Assembly (NCBI RefSeq): GCF_026212465.1
Contig: NC_080062.1
Span: forward strand, 12,206,643 to 12,270,642
Direction of reading: 5' to 3'
Origin: Amaranthus tricolor
Lineage: Eukaryota > Streptophyta > Magnoliopsida > Caryophyllales > Amaranthaceae
DNA length: 64,000 nt
In this document: one piece after another, positions 62,869-64,000 of the stretch
How positions within the stretch are numbered: position 1 is the first letter of the stretch
Layout of the letters: every line of letters starts with the position of its first letter
Position numbers and translations under genes: made by a program
The notes under the pieces: model-generated
What the model saw: only the letters and a program-made list of their open reading frames with translations
Told to the model about the DNA's origin: nothing
Database searches by the model: none

Positions 62869-64000
62869 TGAATCACGTTACTGACATCATGGATGATCAA
62901 GGAAATGTATTTCAAAAATCTGACTGCTGTGATTTCTTAATCATAGTTATTGCCTTTCATTTTGTCGGTAACCCTACTCAAACTCTTTCTTCTGGAGAAA
63001 CGATTTTACAAAATTTACGTTGCCCAACATTAAGTGACTATAGATGGTATAAAGATACCTTCTTTAGTTATGTTTTACAAAGACAAGATTGCAATCAAAG
63101 TTTTTGGAAAGAAAAATTTATATCAGGACTACCAAAATTATTTGCTCAAAGAATTTTTAGAAAAATAGCTGAACATGATACAGATAAAGAACAAGCTCTT
63201 AATAATACTACTTATGGAGGACTTTTCGCTTTCATTAAAAAGGAAGGTCTTTCTTTATGTGAAGAACTCAAACTCCAAGCCAAATATACCTCTGAAAAGA
63301 AACAATCTAGGAAAGAAATTGGATGTTTCTGTGAAGCATTTGGTATGGAAGCTATTAGAGCTCCCTCTACAAAAAAGAAAATTAAAAAACAATTTTCTAA
63401 ATTTTCAAAAGATAAAAATAAAAATTCTTATCCTTCTTATTATCGAAAGAAACGAGGAAAGAAAAATTTCGGAAATTTCCGAAAATCAAACAAAGCTTTC
63501 AAAATCTTTTGTTATTCGTGTGGAAAACCTGGACATAAAGCAAATGCTTGTACCACAAAGAAAAAAATTCAAGAATTATTTATTAACGACTCTGAGCTAG
63601 GAGATAAAATATCCAAAATATTATTACAAACCCCTGAGTCTACTTCTTCTTCTTCTTCAGAAAAGGAAGATGACGAAATTTTACAAATTAATGATCAAAC
63701 TTCTGATTCTGAATCTTCGATTTCTTCCTCTCCTATCAAATGCATTAATGTTTTAACAGATAAAGAGAAAAATGTGGAATTTCTTTTTGATCTCGTTGAC
63801 AAAATCCAAGATAAAGAGATCAAAAGAGAAACCCTTTTGAAACTCAAAACTATGGTTTTGGGTGAAACCTCTACCTCTAAAAACAAAGAAAGTATTCCAA
63901 TTCCTCAAATTGAACCTTTCAATATTTCAAAATTATTAGAAAAATACTCTTCCAAAGAAATGACTTCTAAATTAATTCCTATTAAGAATCAAACTCTTTC
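62868..64000 (+). mobile_element. Endogenous pararetrovirus fragment (Caulimoviridae), truncated
   Basis: This is the non-satellite tail of the window. It holds one open frame with caulimovirid coat-protein features, described in the CDS entry. Upstream viral parts, such as a movement-protein region, are not present on this side; the satellite begins instead. The downstream side is cut by the window edge, where protease and reverse transcriptase would be expected in this family. The genus is not resolved: petuvirus- and florendovirus-like endogenous elements both fit. A Ty3 retrotransposon Gag is the main alternative and is less likely, given the coat-protein motifs upstream of the zinc knuckle. 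Confidence 0.85.
62868..64000 (+). CDS. Caulimovirid coat-protein region of a viral polyprotein, partial at both ends
   Basis: The frame is open from the junction to the window end, 377 codons with no stop. The first ATG is at 62,889 and residues are numbered from it. That ATG is probably internal, because viral-looking sequence already precedes it. Features: LSDYRWYKDTF at 48-58; WKEKFISGLP at 73-82; GCFCEAFG at 145-152, in the region that precedes the basic tail in caulimovirid coat proteins; a Lys/Arg-rich stretch at ~162-207; a CCHC zinc knuckle, Cys208-Cys211-His216-Cys221 (CX2CX4HX4C); and a Ser/Glu/Asp-rich stretch at ~251-285. In this family the coat protein packages the genome and the knuckle binds nucleic acid. 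No frameshift or stop is seen, unusual for an old endogenous copy. The 5' part is missing and no promoter is visible, so expression is doubtful. Confidence 0.84.
   Translation, partial: MNHVTDIMDDQGNVFQKSDCCDFLIIVIAFHFVGNPTQTLSSGETILQNLRCPTLSDYRWYKDTFFSYVLQRQDCNQSFWKEKFISGLPKLFAQRIFRKIAEHDTDKEQALNNTTYGGLFAFIKKEGLSLCEELKLQAKYTSEKKQSRKEIGCFCEAFGMEAIRAPSTKKKIKKQFSKFSKDKNKNSYPSYYRKKRGKKNFGNFRKSNKAFKIFCYSCGKPGHKANACTTKKKIQELFINDSELGDKISKILLQTPESTSSSSSEKEDDEILQINDQTSDSESSISSSPIKCINVLTDKEKNVEFLFDLVDKIQDKEIKRETLLKLKTMVLGETSTSKNKESIPIPQIEPFNISKLLEKYSSKEMTSKLIPIKNQTL

Noticed and set aside
62847..62888. Satellite-virus fusion protein starting in the satellite
   Set aside because: The viral frame stays open seven codons into the satellite before a stop at 62,844, but no start codon lies there. 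The continuity is chance.
63175..63600. A 141-codon + strand ORF
   Set aside because: It overlaps the coat-protein frame in another reading frame, has no recognisable domain, and ends inside the viral gene; it is a shadow.
63695..63886. A 63-codon minus-strand ORF
   Set aside because: Antisense to the Ser/Glu/Asp-rich part of the coat-protein frame; its Ser/Leu-rich composition is a by-product of that sequence.
62868..64000. Ty3-type retrotransposon Gag instead of pararetrovirus
   Set aside because: A CCHC knuckle alone would allow it, but the order LSDYRWYKDTF, WKEKFISGLP, GCFCEAFG, basic stretch, knuckle, acidic tail fits a caulimovirid coat protein better. Kept as the stated alternative.
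62868..64000. Target-site duplication or LTR at the junction
   Set aside because: The segment starts inside a coding region with no TG...CA-type terminus and no second end in view, so no such feature can be claimed.

Overview
The window is almost entirely one AT-rich tandem satellite. Its last 1.1 kb is a fragment of an endogenous plant pararetrovirus (Caulimoviridae). The virus fragment, a roughly 169-bp monomer and the lack of any other gene point to a flowering-plant centromeric or pericentromeric block. I do not recognise the species or a published name for the satellite. No cellular gene, RNA gene, origin or CRISPR array can be supported.

Layout. (1) 1-24,096: satellite in 'forward' orientation (C/A-rich strand on +). 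The first ~12.5 kb is a divergent higher-order repeat (HOR) of ten monomers, here called a-j (~1,690 bp), with several local rearrangements. From ~12.5 kb to the gap it is a much more uniform nine-monomer HOR (~1,511 bp), made by fusing monomers i and j. (2) 24,097-24,196: exactly 100 N, an assembly gap. (3) 24,197-62,867: the same monomer family in the opposite orientation, with a different ten-monomer HOR (m1-m10, ~1,695 bp). It is highly uniform over 38.7 kb and interrupted by five eight-monomer copies (~1,357 bp). These eight-mers fall into three structural classes with different breakpoints, and one ten-monomer copy is a rearranged composite. (4) 62,868-64,000: abrupt junction into an uninterrupted reading frame encoding part of a caulimovirid coat protein with a CCHC zinc knuckle. 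It is truncated at its 5' side by the satellite junction and runs off the window at its 3' side.

How the parts relate. The short ORFs across 1-62.8 kb recur once per HOR, on the strand set by array orientation, and are translations of satellite rather than genes. The array shows a left-to-right gradient from old and divergent to young and homogenised. The copies touching the viral junction are as uniform as the interior and include a recent ~3,050-bp duplication. This suggests the virus lies inside the array, or beside a recently amplified part of it, rather than at an old decayed edge. The orientation flip coincides with the N gap, so it may be a true inversion or a scaffolding choice. All copy lengths and monomer boundaries were read by eye from repeated marker motifs and may be off by a base or two. 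Statements of similarity between copies are qualitative.
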